Below the pieces are notes generated by a model, which did no database searches, had not been told where the DNA came from, and was given only the letters and a program-made list of their open reading frames with translations. Shown piece after piece: positions 1 through 7,057 of a stretch of 11,499 nt of DNA; positions within the stretch are counted from its first letter, which is position 1, and every line of letters begins with the position of its first letter. Source of the stretch: CAMENZ01 sp041854955 (GTDB lineage: Bacteria; Bacillota; Clostridia; Peptostreptococcales; Anaerovoracaceae); contig JBHADF010000018.1 in the NCBI GenBank assembly GCA_041854955.1, forward strand, positions 1 to 11,499, in the 5' to 3' direction. The position numbers and the translations under genes are program-made.

Positions 1-377
1 GTCTTTCCGTTGGTTCCCGTAATGGCTACGAAGTTGCCCCTGGCTATTCTGTAGGCTATCTCCAGCTCGCCGGTGATTTCAGCACCTTGAGCTTCTTCTC
101 TCTTTATAAAGTCCATCTCCGGATCTACTCCGGGGCTCAAAATTATCATGTCGAAGCTTTTGTTAAGTTCGGGGAGACAGTTAAAATAGCACTTCACTTT
201 ACGGCTTTCTAAATAATTCAACAGCTGGCCGTCTATCTTTCCCATTTCCTTGGAATCCTGTACTGCCACTTCAGCTCCCAGCTCCAGCATGGCTTTAGTA
301 GCTGCAATGCCGGATTTTCCAAGGCCTACTATTAAAACCTTTTTACCCTTTATGTTTTCCATATTCATGTTTTCCAT
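1..377 (-). CDS. murD: UDP-N-acetylmuramoylalanine-D-glutamate ligase, N-terminal part (MurD)
   Basis: MurD is the cytoplasmic ATP-dependent ligase that adds D-glutamate to UDP-MurNAc-L-Ala. Only the first 125 codons are in the window and the gene runs off the left edge. I translated it directly from the minus strand. It shows the N-terminal nucleotide-binding fold with VLIVGLGKSG at residues 14-23, ILSPGVDPE near residues 80-90, GELEIAYRIA, and the start of the Mur ligase P-loop AITGTNGKT at the very edge. The P-loop spacing fits MurD rather than MurC, MurE or MurF. ATG at 377 is chosen because AGGAGGT lies 7 nt upstream. In-frame ATGs at 368 and 362 are less well placed. The gene starts 19 bp after mraY, the usual dcw order, so it is probably cotranscribed with mraY and murF. 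The N-terminus MENMNMEN reflects a short duplication around the start codon. Confidence 0.95.
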   Translation of the reverse strand, partial: MENMNMENIKGKKVLIVGLGKSGIAATKAMLELGAEVAVQDSKEMGKIDGQLLNYLESRKVKCYFNCLPELNKSFDMIILSPGVDPEMDFIKREEAQGAEITGELEIAYRIARGNFVAITGTNGK

Positions 378-384
378 GGTAGAA

Positions 385-391
385 ACCTCCT
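385..391 (-). promoter_or_regulatory. murD ribosome binding site
   Basis: AGGAGGT on the minus strand ends 7 nt before the ATG at 377. It lies wholly in the mraY-murD gap and favours that ATG over the two further in-frame ATGs 9 and 15 nt downstream. Confidence 0.85.
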
Positions 392-396
392 GTTCC

Positions 397-1413
397 CTAA
401 GGCATCATCAAAAGATATGCCACTCCGCAAAATACCACTGTAGCCGCCATAAACATGATGACCACCCTGGTTTCATGAAGACCTGATAATTCAAAGTGAT
501 GGTGGAGAGGAGCCATTTTAAAGAGGCGCTTTCCACCTGTTTTCTTAAAGTATACAACCTGAAGGATTACGGAAAGAGCTTCGAATACGTACACAAGTCC
601 GGCTACCGCCAATATTATTTCAGCCTTCATCATGATGGCCGTAGCTGCCAGCATTCCGCCCAACATCATAGAGCCTGTATCCCCCATGAAAATCTTTGCA
701 GGGAAACGGTTGAAAACCAAAAATCCCAGACAGGCACCTGCCAAGGCTATCATGATCAATGAATAATCCCCATAGCCCCAAGTCATGGCAAGTACAGCCA
801 TGAAGATGGCCACAAAGGTGGTCACACCGGAGGCTAAGCCGTCTAAACCGTCAGTAAGGTTTACTGAATTGGAGAAGGCCACCATGACGAACATTACCCA
901 AGGTATGTAAAAGATTCCTAAGTCTAAGGTTTGTCCCCAAAGAGGTATCCATATGGCGCTGTTGGATTCAGCCTCCGCAAAGGCTCCCAGTATCATGTAG
1001 TCCCCGGAATGGAAGTAAGCCCAAAGGCCGAAGGCCAGAGAAAAGGCCACCTGCATGACTATTTTCTGCTTGGGGCTTATGCCCTTGTTGTTTTTCTTTA
1101 TGGCCTTTTCGTAGTCATCAATAAAGCCTATGAGGCCAAACAGAAGGCCCGTTAAAAGCACAACTACCATAGAAATGTTTAAGGCACCAAGCCAAAGTCC
1201 GTAGCCAATAGATACCACTATAGTTGTGGCCGCAGTGGCTATACCTCCCATGCTGGGAGTTCCCGTTTTCGACAGGTGGGATTGGGGCCCTACTTCCCTG
1301 ACGAACTGCTTAAACTGATGCTTCTTCAGAAAAGGTATCATCAGTCCTGTAAGGATGGCTGCTACTACCGCAGGAATTGCGATAAAGATAAACATGCGCG
1401 ACAGTGTAATCAT
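397..1413 (-). CDS. mraY: Phospho-N-acetylmuramoyl-pentapeptide transferase (MraY)
   Basis: MraY transfers phospho-MurNAc-pentapeptide from UDP onto undecaprenyl phosphate at the inner membrane face, making lipid I. The 338-residue protein has the family's usual length and about ten hydrophobic segments. Diagnostic motifs in order: the GPQSHLSKTGTPSMGG loop at 42-57, FIDDYEK with the aspartate pair D99/D100, NLTDGLDGLA at 185-194 with D188 and D191, FMGDTGS with D245 at 243-248, and PLHHHFE at 302-308 with the histidine triad. Together these are specific to MraY rather than to WecA/TagO relatives. GAGGA 7 nt upstream supports ATG 1413. The gene starts 36 bp after murF and ends 19 bp before murD, in normal dcw order. 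No residue known to be important appears missing. Confidence 0.98.
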   Translation of the reverse strand: MITLSRMFIFIAIPAVVAAILTGLMIPFLKKHQFKQFVREVGPQSHLSKTGTPSMGGIATAATTIVVSIGYGLWLGALNISMVVVLLTGLLFGLIGFIDDYEKAIKKNNKGISPKQKIVMQVAFSLAFGLWAYFHSGDYMILGAFAEAESNSAIWIPLWGQTLDLGIFYIPWVMFVMVAFSNSVNLTDGLDGLASGVTTFVAIFMAVLAMTWGYGDYSLIMIALAGACLGFLVFNRFPAKIFMGDTGSMMLGGMLAATAIMMKAEIILAVAGLVYVFEALSVILQVVYFKKTGGKRLFKMAPLHHHFELSGLHETRVVIMFMAATVVFCGVAYLLMMP

Positions 1414-1449
1414 TTTTTTCTCCTCAATAATTTATAATTTCAGGACAAA

Positions 1450-2853
1450 TCAGCCCAATATGATTTTCGAAATTTCTCCCAGCTTCATGCCGTTGGAGGC
1501 TTTTATAAGAACCGTGTCTCCGCCTTTCAGCATGGGGGGAACGGCAGCCTTGGCGGCCTCTGTATCGGTGAAATAGACAACCTTTTCTTTGCTCAAAAGC
1601 TTTTCCGCCTCTGCAGCGTAGAAGGCGGCCTTTTCTCCTATGGCTATAAGAAGGTCCACTTTATTTTCTCCTACGTATCTTCCTATATCACGGTGAGCAC
1701 TTTCGCTCATATCGCCGATTTCGAATATGTCTCCCAGGATGGCAACGCGTCTGCCTTCAAGGGGCTTTTCCATGGCCATCAGGGTGTTTATAGCTGATTT
1801 CATGGATTCAGGGCAGGCATTGTAGCTGTCATCGATTACCTTTATACCCCTACTTTCCTTTATATTCAAACGATTGTCCGTCAGCTTTACGGCAGATAGA
1901 CCTTCCATAGCCTTTTCCACAGTTATACCCAACAGGTTTCCTGCGGCTATGGCCAAGGTTCCGTTTATGGCGTTATGGGCTCCGGGGATCGGCAATTTGA
2001 TAAGATATTCCTTTCCCTCATGGGTAAGCCTGTATTCTACTCCATTCTCCCCCAGATCCTTAATGTCCGAAACCCTATATTCACAGCCTTCGCCCTTTCC
2101 GACTCCAATGACCTCATATATTCCTGCCGTATTCTCTTCCGTGAGCATATCATTATCCCGGTTCACTATGAGAACTGAGTTTTCATCAAAGTTGGCGGTT
2201 ATTTCCAGTTTAGCCTTTAATATGTTTTCCCGGCTACCGAGACGCTCGATATGGGAAATACCCACATTAGTTATGAGACCTACATCGGGATGAGCTATGT
2301 CTACCAGATTTTTTATCTGTCCGGAGCCGCTCATTCCCATCTCCAGAATGGCGATTTCAGTGTCCTCCGGAAAATCCAATATGGACAGGGGCATCCCTAC
2401 CCAGTTGTTGAAGTTTTTAGGATTTCTTCCGGTCTTATAGGTTGTGGAGCATATATAGTAGAGCATGTCCCGGGTGCTGGTCTTTCCAACGCTGCCGGTT
2501 ACAGCTATTTTCTTTTTCAAAGGTAGCCGTGACAGATAGTCCTTTGCCAGCCCTTGCAAGGCCTTAAGGGTGTCATCCACCAGGATTACATTTAAGCCTG
2601 TCTCAGAGCCGGAAATCACCGGCTCGGGAAGTTTTTCCTCCTTCGATACGAAAAAGGTTACACAACCCTTTTCCAAAGCGCTTTCCAGAAAATCGTGTCC
2701 GTCCCTTTCCTCTCCGACCATGGCAAAGAAGCCGTGTTCCGGTGTTACCATCCGAGAATCGGTAGCAACATGGTTTATCACGTTATTCTCGTCACCGAAA
2801 AGCAGCCTGCCTCCCGTAGCTTTCAAAAGTTCTCTGACACTGTATTTTCTCAT
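1450..2853 (-). CDS. murF: UDP-N-acetylmuramoyl-tripeptide-D-alanyl-D-alanine ligase (MurF)
   Basis: MurF joins D-Ala-D-Ala to the UDP-MurNAc-tripeptide, the last cytoplasmic step before MraY. The 467-residue protein has the three Mur ligase domains: an N-terminal substrate domain with TDSR at 31-34, the ATP-binding domain with P-loop VTGSVGKTST at 118-127, NFNNWVGMPL at 147-156 and EMGMSGSGQI at 171-180, and a C-terminal domain with DDSYNACPESM at 341-351. NxxxGxP together with DDSYNA identifies MurF rather than MurE. The C-terminal motif that often reads K(G/A)SR reads KASN at 451-454. GGAG 7 nt upstream supports ATG 2853. The PBP gene lies directly upstream where murE would be expected, and a candidate promoter occupies the 75-bp gap. 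Confidence 0.97.
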   Translation of the reverse strand: MRKYSVRELLKATGGRLLFGDENNVINHVATDSRMVTPEHGFFAMVGEERDGHDFLESALEKGCVTFFVSKEEKLPEPVISGSETGLNVILVDDTLKALQGLAKDYLSRLPLKKKIAVTGSVGKTSTRDMLYYICSTTYKTGRNPKNFNNWVGMPLSILDFPEDTEIAILEMGMSGSGQIKNLVDIAHPDVGLITNVGISHIERLGSRENILKAKLEITANFDENSVLIVNRDNDMLTEENTAGIYEVIGVGKGEGCEYRVSDIKDLGENGVEYRLTHEGKEYLIKLPIPGAHNAINGTLAIAAGNLLGITVEKAMEGLSAVKLTDNRLNIKESRGIKVIDDSYNACPESMKSAINTLMAMEKPLEGRRVAILGDIFEIGDMSESAHRDIGRYVGENKVDLLIAIGEKAAFYAAEAEKLLSKEKVVYFTDTEAAKAAVPPMLKGGDTVLIKASNGMKLGEISKIILG

Positions 2854-2887
2854 AATCTATCTCCGTCATCCATTATATTTCCACAAC

Positions 2888-2916
2888 ATTATATATGCTT
2901 TTCATCTCGCTAACAA
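2888..2916 (-). promoter_or_regulatory. Candidate internal sigma-A promoter for murF-mraY-murD
   Basis: On the minus strand TTGTTA (2911-2916) and a perfect TATAAT (2888-2893) are separated by exactly 17 bp. This fits a housekeeping promoter with a partial -35 match (4 of 6). It starts just after the PBP stop codon and would give a leader of about 25-30 nt before the murF ATG at 2853. A second TATAAT at 2872-2877 has no -35 partner. The gap is AT-rich, so a chance match is possible. Confidence 0.5.
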
Positions 2917-2928
2917 CAGCTTTTGCTC

Positions 2929-4911
2929 TTAATCCCCGTAAACATAAACTATGGAATTTTTTCTCACCTTGCTGCCTGCTTTAGGGTATTGGTCTACCAC
3001 TATAAAGTTTTCATCCTGAGCCACGGAATCCGGTTTATTTATTCTAAGTCCGGCTCCGCCCAATATACCTGCTGCCTCGGCATAATCTTTTCCTATTACG
3101 TTTGGCACCTTGGTGTTTTCACCCTTGAGAGCGGCCTGCTCTTCGCTGGTGTATTCCGGCGAAATGTTCATATATCTCATAAGGTCCTGCAAAATCTCCT
3201 TCGCTATAGGAGCTGCTACTACGGAACCGTATATGGAGGTTTTAGGGCTGTCTACAATTACAAGGATTGAAAGCTCCGGGTCGTTTACAGGCACCATACC
3301 CAGGAAGGAGCTGTAGTAATTATGTCCGTAAACTCCGTTTTCTACCTTATTGGCAGTTCCCGTCTTTCCGCCGATGCGGTAGCCGGGTATCTTGGCATTT
3401 CCGCCGCCGCCCTTGGCAACTACGTATTCCATAATTTCTTTCATGTCTTCGGCGGTCTTGTTGGAAATAACCTTTCTTACGATTTTAGGCTCATATTCCT
3501 GTACCAGTTTTCCTGATCCGTCGGCAAGTCCCTTCACATAATGAGGTTCCACCAGAACACCCTTATTGCCTATGGCATTACAAGCGGTCAAAAGCTGTAT
3601 AGGTGTAAGGGAAATACCCTGGCCGTAGCCTATGGTGGCAAGTTCAACAGGTCCCGTATTGGCCAAGCTCTGAATGATGGCCGATGCTTCTCCGGGATAA
3701 TCTATACCCGTCTTTTCTGTTATGCCGAAAAGGTCTATGTATTTATGCATTCTTGTTTTTCCCAATCTTTTGGCCACGGCCGCCATAGCCGGGTTGCAGG
3801 AGTTTCCCACAGCCTCCTTGAGGGTCTGTACTCCGTGAGCACCGCTGGTCCAGCAGTGGAGCACATAGTCGGCAACTCTGAAGCTTCCGTTGCATACAAA
3901 GGTGTCCCCCGGCTTTACAGCTCTTTCCTCGATAGCCGCCGATGCAGTTATGAGCTTAAAGGTTGAGCCCGGTTCATAGGTATCGCTGACGATGGGGTTT
4001 TTCCACATTTTGGACAAATAAGCGGTCTTTTCCGTATTGTCCATCTTATCGTACTTCTTCTTATCCTTCTTCGATACGCTGTAGGGTGAGTTGGGATCGT
4101 ATCCCGGCGTAACCGCATTGGCCAATATCTCTCCTGTCTTGGGATTCATTATGAGGCACATTATTCTGGAGGCCTTGGTCTTTTCCAATGCGTCGGAAAT
4201 GGCCTTTTCGGCGTAGTACTGCACGGCCTCATCTATGGTGAGTACCACATTCAAGCCGTCCTGCTGTTCGAAGTAGCTTTCCGTTCCTCCCACCAGCTCG
4301 TTTCCTGTCAGGTCGGTATTTTTAACCCATCTTCCGGCTACGCCCTTGAGATATTGGTCATACTGCAGCTCTATGCCTGTTCTTCCCACATTTTCATCAT
4401 TTACGCTTCCCAAAAGCTGTGAAGCGAAATTGCCCAAGGGATAATACCTTCTGGTTCCTTCCACCAGCTCTACACCCTTGTATTTCAGGTCTCGTATAGC
4501 CTTGGCCTGTTCCTTTGTCAGGTACTTGGAAACGCAAACGAGAGCTTGCTCCTTCATGAACAGCTCTTTTATCTTTTGGCTTTCCATTTCTAAAATAGGG
4601 GCGAAGGCTTCAGCCATTTCACCTCTCTTCGCTTCATCATAGTCCGTGTTTATATCTGCAGGTCTTATCCAAAGAGCATAGCAGATTACACTGGTAGCCA
4701 GTTCTTTTCCGTTTCTGTCGTAGATGATTCCTCTCTTAGGCTCTATGATAGTGTCCTTGGTCTGCTGAGCAATGGCCTTTTCCGTATATTCCTCCGCTTT
4801 TACGATCTGTATGACGGCTATTTTGAATGTCAAGAGGAGCAAAACAAGGCACATTACTGCAAAGACTATGGCAATTCTCCTCTTATTGTCCTGTTTTATG
4901 ACTGGTTTCAT
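2929..4911 (-). CDS. Class B penicillin-binding protein with one PASTA domain (SpoVD/FtsI type)
   Basis: This is a membrane-anchored D,D-transpeptidase that crosslinks septal or spore-cortex peptidoglycan outside the cell. Numbered from ATG 4911 (660 residues), it has a basic N-terminus, one membrane helix at about 11-36, and a dimerisation domain beginning IIEPKRGIIYDRNG at about 56. The transpeptidase motifs are S316-T-F-K319 (SxxK), S371-C-N373 (SxN) and K516-T-G. A single PASTA domain (VPNVIGKDYAEAAGIL...) fills about 600-660. ATG 4911 is chosen because AAGGAG lies 5 nt upstream. A GTG at 4944 would add 11 residues but falls in a hairpin loop. One PASTA repeat and a cysteine pair near the active site (HCW, SCN) resemble B. 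subtilis SpoVD more than PBP2B, which has two PASTA domains. As the only PBP in this cluster it may instead be the division enzyme, so no symbol is given. Confidence 0.93.
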   Translation of the reverse strand: MKPVIKQDNKRRIAIVFAVMCLVLLLLTFKIAVIQIVKAEEYTEKAIAQQTKDTIIEPKRGIIYDRNGKELATSVICYALWIRPADINTDYDEAKRGEMAEAFAPILEMESQKIKELFMKEQALVCVSKYLTKEQAKAIRDLKYKGVELVEGTRRYYPLGNFASQLLGSVNDENVGRTGIELQYDQYLKGVAGRWVKNTDLTGNELVGGTESYFEQQDGLNVVLTIDEAVQYYAEKAISDALEKTKASRIMCLIMNPKTGEILANAVTPGYDPNSPYSVSKKDKKKYDKMDNTEKTAYLSKMWKNPIVSDTYEPGSTFKLITASAAIEERAVKPGDTFVCNGSFRVADYVLHCWTSGAHGVQTLKEAVGNSCNPAMAAVAKRLGKTRMHKYIDLFGITEKTGIDYPGEASAIIQSLANTGPVELATIGYGQGISLTPIQLLTACNAIGNKGVLVEPHYVKGLADGSGKLVQEYEPKIVRKVISNKTAEDMKEIMEYVVAKGGGGNAKIPGYRIGGKTGTANKVENGVYGHNYYSSFLGMVPVNDPELSILVIVDSPKTSIYGSVVAAPIAKEILQDLMRYMNISPEYTSEEQAALKGENTKVPNVIGKDYAEAAGILGGAGLRINKPDSVAQDENFIVVDQYPKAGSKVRKNSIVYVYGD

Positions 4912-4916
4912 GGTAT

Positions 4917-4922
4917 CTCCTT
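4917..4922 (-). promoter_or_regulatory. PBP ribosome binding site deciding the start
   Basis: AAGGAG on the minus strand ends 5 nt before ATG 4911. The longer reading frame from GTG 4944 has no such site and its start lies in the loop of the 4931-4973 hairpin, so the ATG is preferred. Confidence 0.85.
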
Positions 4923-4930
4923 GATAAGAA

Positions 4931-4973
4931 GCAAGCCAGACCACTAATCCCCATTTAAAGTTGTCTGGCTTGC
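4931..4973 (-). promoter_or_regulatory. Long inverted repeat (hairpin) in the ftsL-PBP gap
   Basis: GCAAGCCAGAC at 4931-4941 is perfectly complementary to GTCTGGCTTGC at 4963-4973, an 11-bp stem with a 21-nt loop. Three further pairs (4943-4945 with 4959-4961) are possible after one mismatch. The stem ends 19 nt before the PBP ATG, just ahead of its ribosome binding site. The minus-strand sequence after it, TTCTTATC, is only weakly T-rich, so it is a poor intrinsic terminator. A leaky attenuator, an RNA-processing or stability element, or a translational control hairpin are all possible. The rest of the 117-bp gap holds a smaller 6-bp hairpin at 4993-5011. Confidence 0.6.
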
Positions 4974-5028
4974 AGGTGTATGAAATTATTCTAAAGAGTG
5001 AGGATCTCTTTTCTTTTGCCTTATGCTA

Positions 5029-5553
5029 TTAGGAATATGCCCTTTGTCTGATGCTCTTAGCCAAGCCCTTGGTTTCACTTACATTACCTGACAGGTAAAT
5101 GCACTGGTTGGAACGAGGATATCTCATATTGAGGGTTCCTATGGCGTATTCCTCTACAGCTTCTATGCTGTTGGACCCTTCAATTTCTATGTTCAGCATG
5201 GTTATTTCGTTTTCCAGCACTAAATTTTCCTTGTTCATTTTGTTTATGGAATATTTTATCTCTGTGGCCTTTGCATTGAGGAAAACAACGCCTACCAGCA
5301 AAATCCCGATCAAAACCGTAATAGCTACGGTACGGCGTGCTGCCCTATGGCCTGCAGTAGTTGCTGTAGCTGTTTTTCTCTCTGTTTCATGTCCTATTAC
5401 AGAAGGCTTTTCTCTCCTTACACTGACCTTTCTACGAGGCTCCTCTCTTAAAGGCAAGCCTCTTTGAGGTAAGGTGTTTATGAAATCCGTTGCGTAGGAG
5501 GAAGGTCCTACATAGGAATATTCACGTGTATATGCTCTTTCTGCCTGTGCCAT
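5029..5553 (-). CDS. ftsL: FtsL-like septum-formation protein
   Basis: FtsL is a bitopic divisome protein that works with DivIC/FtsB and the septal PBP. Sequence conservation in this family is low, so the call rests on position and architecture. The 174-residue protein has a basic cytoplasmic N-terminus (about 1-73), one membrane helix at about 75-94 (TVAITVLIGILLVGVVFLNA), and an external coiled coil at about 97-127 rich in K/E/N with leucine and isoleucine at heptad-like spacing. A short C-terminal motif follows, IEAVEEYAIGTLNMRYP, like the IExxAxxxLGM motif of FtsL/DivIC proteins. It is longer than most FtsL proteins (about 100-120 residues) because of the extended cytoplasmic tail. AAAGGA lies about 10 nt before ATG 5553, a modest site. 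It sits between rsmH (39 bp upstream) and the PBP gene (117 bp downstream), the standard FtsL slot. Confidence 0.83.
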   Translation of the reverse strand: MAQAERAYTREYSYVGPSSYATDFINTLPQRGLPLREEPRRKVSVRREKPSVIGHETERKTATATTAGHRAARRTVAITVLIGILLVGVVFLNAKATEIKYSINKMNKENLVLENEITMLNIEIEGSNSIEAVEEYAIGTLNMRYPRSNQCIYLSGNVSETKGLAKSIRQRAYS

Positions 5554-5592
5554 TACTTTCCCATCCTTTTATCCATCGCTCACTGAATAAGA

Positions 5593-6528
5593 TTATTTCT
5601 TCTCCGCCACCCTCAGCTTGGCGCTTCTGGCCCTGGGGTTAGTCTCAACCTCTTCTTCGCCGGGCAAAATAGGCTTCCCCGACTTCTTTGTTATGTCCCC
5701 GATTTTTCCGCACACACATACAGGAAATTCTTTAGGGCAGGTGCAAGGGTTTATTCTTCGGTTTATGGCCTCTTTTACGATTCTGTCCTCCAGGCTGTGG
5801 AAGGTTATCACACATATCCTTCCTCCCGGTGACAAAACATCGCAAAATTCATCCACGGCTCTTTCAAGCTGTCCCAGCTCGTCATTGACTTCTATGCGTA
5901 TGGCTTGAAAGGTTCTCTTCGCCGGATGAGGGCCGTCTCTTCTTGCGGCAGCCGGTATGGCTGCTTTTATTATATCTACCAATTCGTAGGTGGTGCTGAT
6001 AGGCTTTTCCCTTCTGGCCTTCACTATGAAGTCGGCTATTCTGGAGGCCCATCTTTCCTCCCCGTATTTGTAAATCAGATTTTTCAATGCTTCGCCGCTG
6101 TAGGTATTGACAACTGTGTAGGCAGTCAATTTGTCGTCGCGACTCATTCTCATGTCCAGAGGCGCGTCCTGCATGTAGGAGAAGCCTCTTTCAGGATTGT
6201 CCAGTTGGAAGGATGAAACTCCCAAGTCCAGCAAAGCTCCGTCAATATGGTCAATTCCCAACTCCTCTAATACACTTTTTATATCTGAGTAGTTGCTCTG
6301 AACGAAAATTTTCCTGCAGCTGTACTTTTCCAATCGTTTCTCAGCGGCTGCCAAGGCATCTCTGTCCCTGTCTATTCCTATTAGGGTTCCCTTTTCCGAA
6401 AGCCTTTCGCAGATTCCGGAAGCGTGTCCGCCGCCTCCCAAGGTGCCGTCCACATATATGCCACAGGGGTCTATATTCAAACCCTCCATACACTCTTCAT
6501 ATAAAACTGATACGTGTTTGAATTCCAT
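5593..6528 (-). CDS. rsmH: 16S rRNA (cytosine(1402)-N(4))-methyltransferase (RsmH/MraW)
   Basis: RsmH uses S-adenosylmethionine to N4-methylate C1402 in the decoding centre of 16S rRNA. The 311-residue length is typical. Family motifs in order: HVSVLYEE at 5-12, the SAM-binding YVDGTLGGGGHASGI at 25-39, GIDRDRDAL at 51-59, LLDLGVSSFQLDNPERGFSY at 99-118, DAPLDMRM at 121-128, HPAKRTFQAIRIEVNDEL at 201-218 and ITFHSLEDRIVK at 241-252. A cysteine cluster near the C-terminus (C262, C264, C271, C273) is also seen in other Firmicute RsmH proteins from memory, and could bind a metal; this is unproven. An AGAGGA site sits about 4 nt before ATG 6528. The gene follows mraZ by 41 bp, its near-universal position. 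Confidence 0.98.
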   Translation of the reverse strand: MEFKHVSVLYEECMEGLNIDPCGIYVDGTLGGGGHASGICERLSEKGTLIGIDRDRDALAAAEKRLEKYSCRKIFVQSNYSDIKSVLEELGIDHIDGALLDLGVSSFQLDNPERGFSYMQDAPLDMRMSRDDKLTAYTVVNTYSGEALKNLIYKYGEERWASRIADFIVKARREKPISTTYELVDIIKAAIPAAARRDGPHPAKRTFQAIRIEVNDELGQLERAVDEFCDVLSPGGRICVITFHSLEDRIVKEAINRRINPCTCPKEFPVCVCGKIGDITKKSGKPILPGEEEVETNPRARSAKLRVAEKK

Positions 6529-6569
6529 GGCGTCCTCTTAATGTTTTTTGTTTGGTCAGCTATGGCTCA

Positions 6570-7001
6570 TCAGAAGTTGTATTCCTGAAGTGCTAAGCTG
6601 AAGTCTTCTTGATCCATCGTCACCTGATTCGAAGAGTCTTCCCAAAGCTCTCTTCCCCAAATTTCGATTTTATCCATAGCTCCGATGGTAACCAGTTCCT
6701 TTTCTATGGAAGCGTAGCTTTTCAGCTCCTGAGGTATGACGATTCTTCCCTGTTTGTCGAACTCGCACTCCTGAGCATTGCCGCAGAAATGTCTGATAAA
6801 GGTTCTAACCTTGGGGTCAGACTTTGGCAGGTCTGAAACCTTGGCCATCTGTTCCTGCCAATCTTCATAGGTGTAAATGTAGAGGCATCTGTCCAGGCCC
6901 TTGGTCAAAATGCACATTCTGCCCAGGATGTTTCTGAACTTTGATGGGATTATCATCCTGTTCTTTTCATCTATGGAATTGTAGTTGGTTCCCATGAACA
7001 T
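6570..7001 (-). CDS. mraZ: Transcriptional regulator MraZ
   Basis: MraZ is a DNA-binding protein of the SpoVT/AbrB-like fold that controls its own dcw operon. From ATG 7001 it has 143 residues, the usual family length, starting MFMGTNYNSIDEKNR. It contains two swapped-hairpin domains, each with the DxxxR signature: D11-E-K-N-R15 followed by MIIP, and D82-K-Q-G-R86 followed by IVIP. A longer frame from 7028 would add nine residues that MraZ proteins do not have. AAGGAGG 8 nt before 7001 supports the shorter start. The promoter about 60-90 bp upstream carries repeated AGTGG boxes that are probably its operator, so autoregulation is likely. It is the first gene of the dcw cluster. Confidence 0.97.
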   Translation of the reverse strand: MFMGTNYNSIDEKNRMIIPSKFRNILGRMCILTKGLDRCLYIYTYEDWQEQMAKVSDLPKSDPKVRTFIRHFCGNAQECEFDKQGRIVIPQELKSYASIEKELVTIGAMDKIEIWGRELWEDSSNQVTMDQEDFSLALQEYNF

Positions 7002-7009
7002 AGAACAGG

Positions 7010-7016
7010 CCTCCTT
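7010..7016 (-). promoter_or_regulatory. mraZ ribosome binding site deciding the start
   Basis: AAGGAGG on the minus strand ends 8 nt before ATG 7001. It lies inside the nine-codon N-terminal extension of the longer reading frame, which argues that the extension is not translated. Confidence 0.85.
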
Positions 7017-7026
7017 CCTTCTCTTC

Positions 7027-7042
7027 ACAGTGCTCCCACTGT
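7027..7042 (-). promoter_or_regulatory. Small inverted repeat in the mraZ 5' leader
   Basis: ACAGTG (7027-7032) and CACTGT (7037-7042) form a 6-bp stem with a 4-nt loop in the predicted mraZ leader, starting 10 nt upstream of the ribosome binding site. It includes a fourth AGTGG (7036-7040), so it could be an extra MraZ contact or an RNA hairpin. No T-tract follows, so it is not a terminator. Confidence 0.4.
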
Positions 7043-7057
7043 TGTTTTCTTATATCA

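Noticed and set aside
4911..4944. GTG 4944 as the PBP start
   Set aside because: No ribosome site precedes it and it lies in a hairpin loop, whereas ATG 4911 has AAGGAG at good spacing.
4977..5005. Sporulation sigma-E promoter upstream of the SpoVD-like PBP gene
   Set aside because: A CATACA -10-like element exists on the minus strand (4977-4982), but no ATA-type -35 is found about 14 bp upstream, so the match is too weak to annotate.
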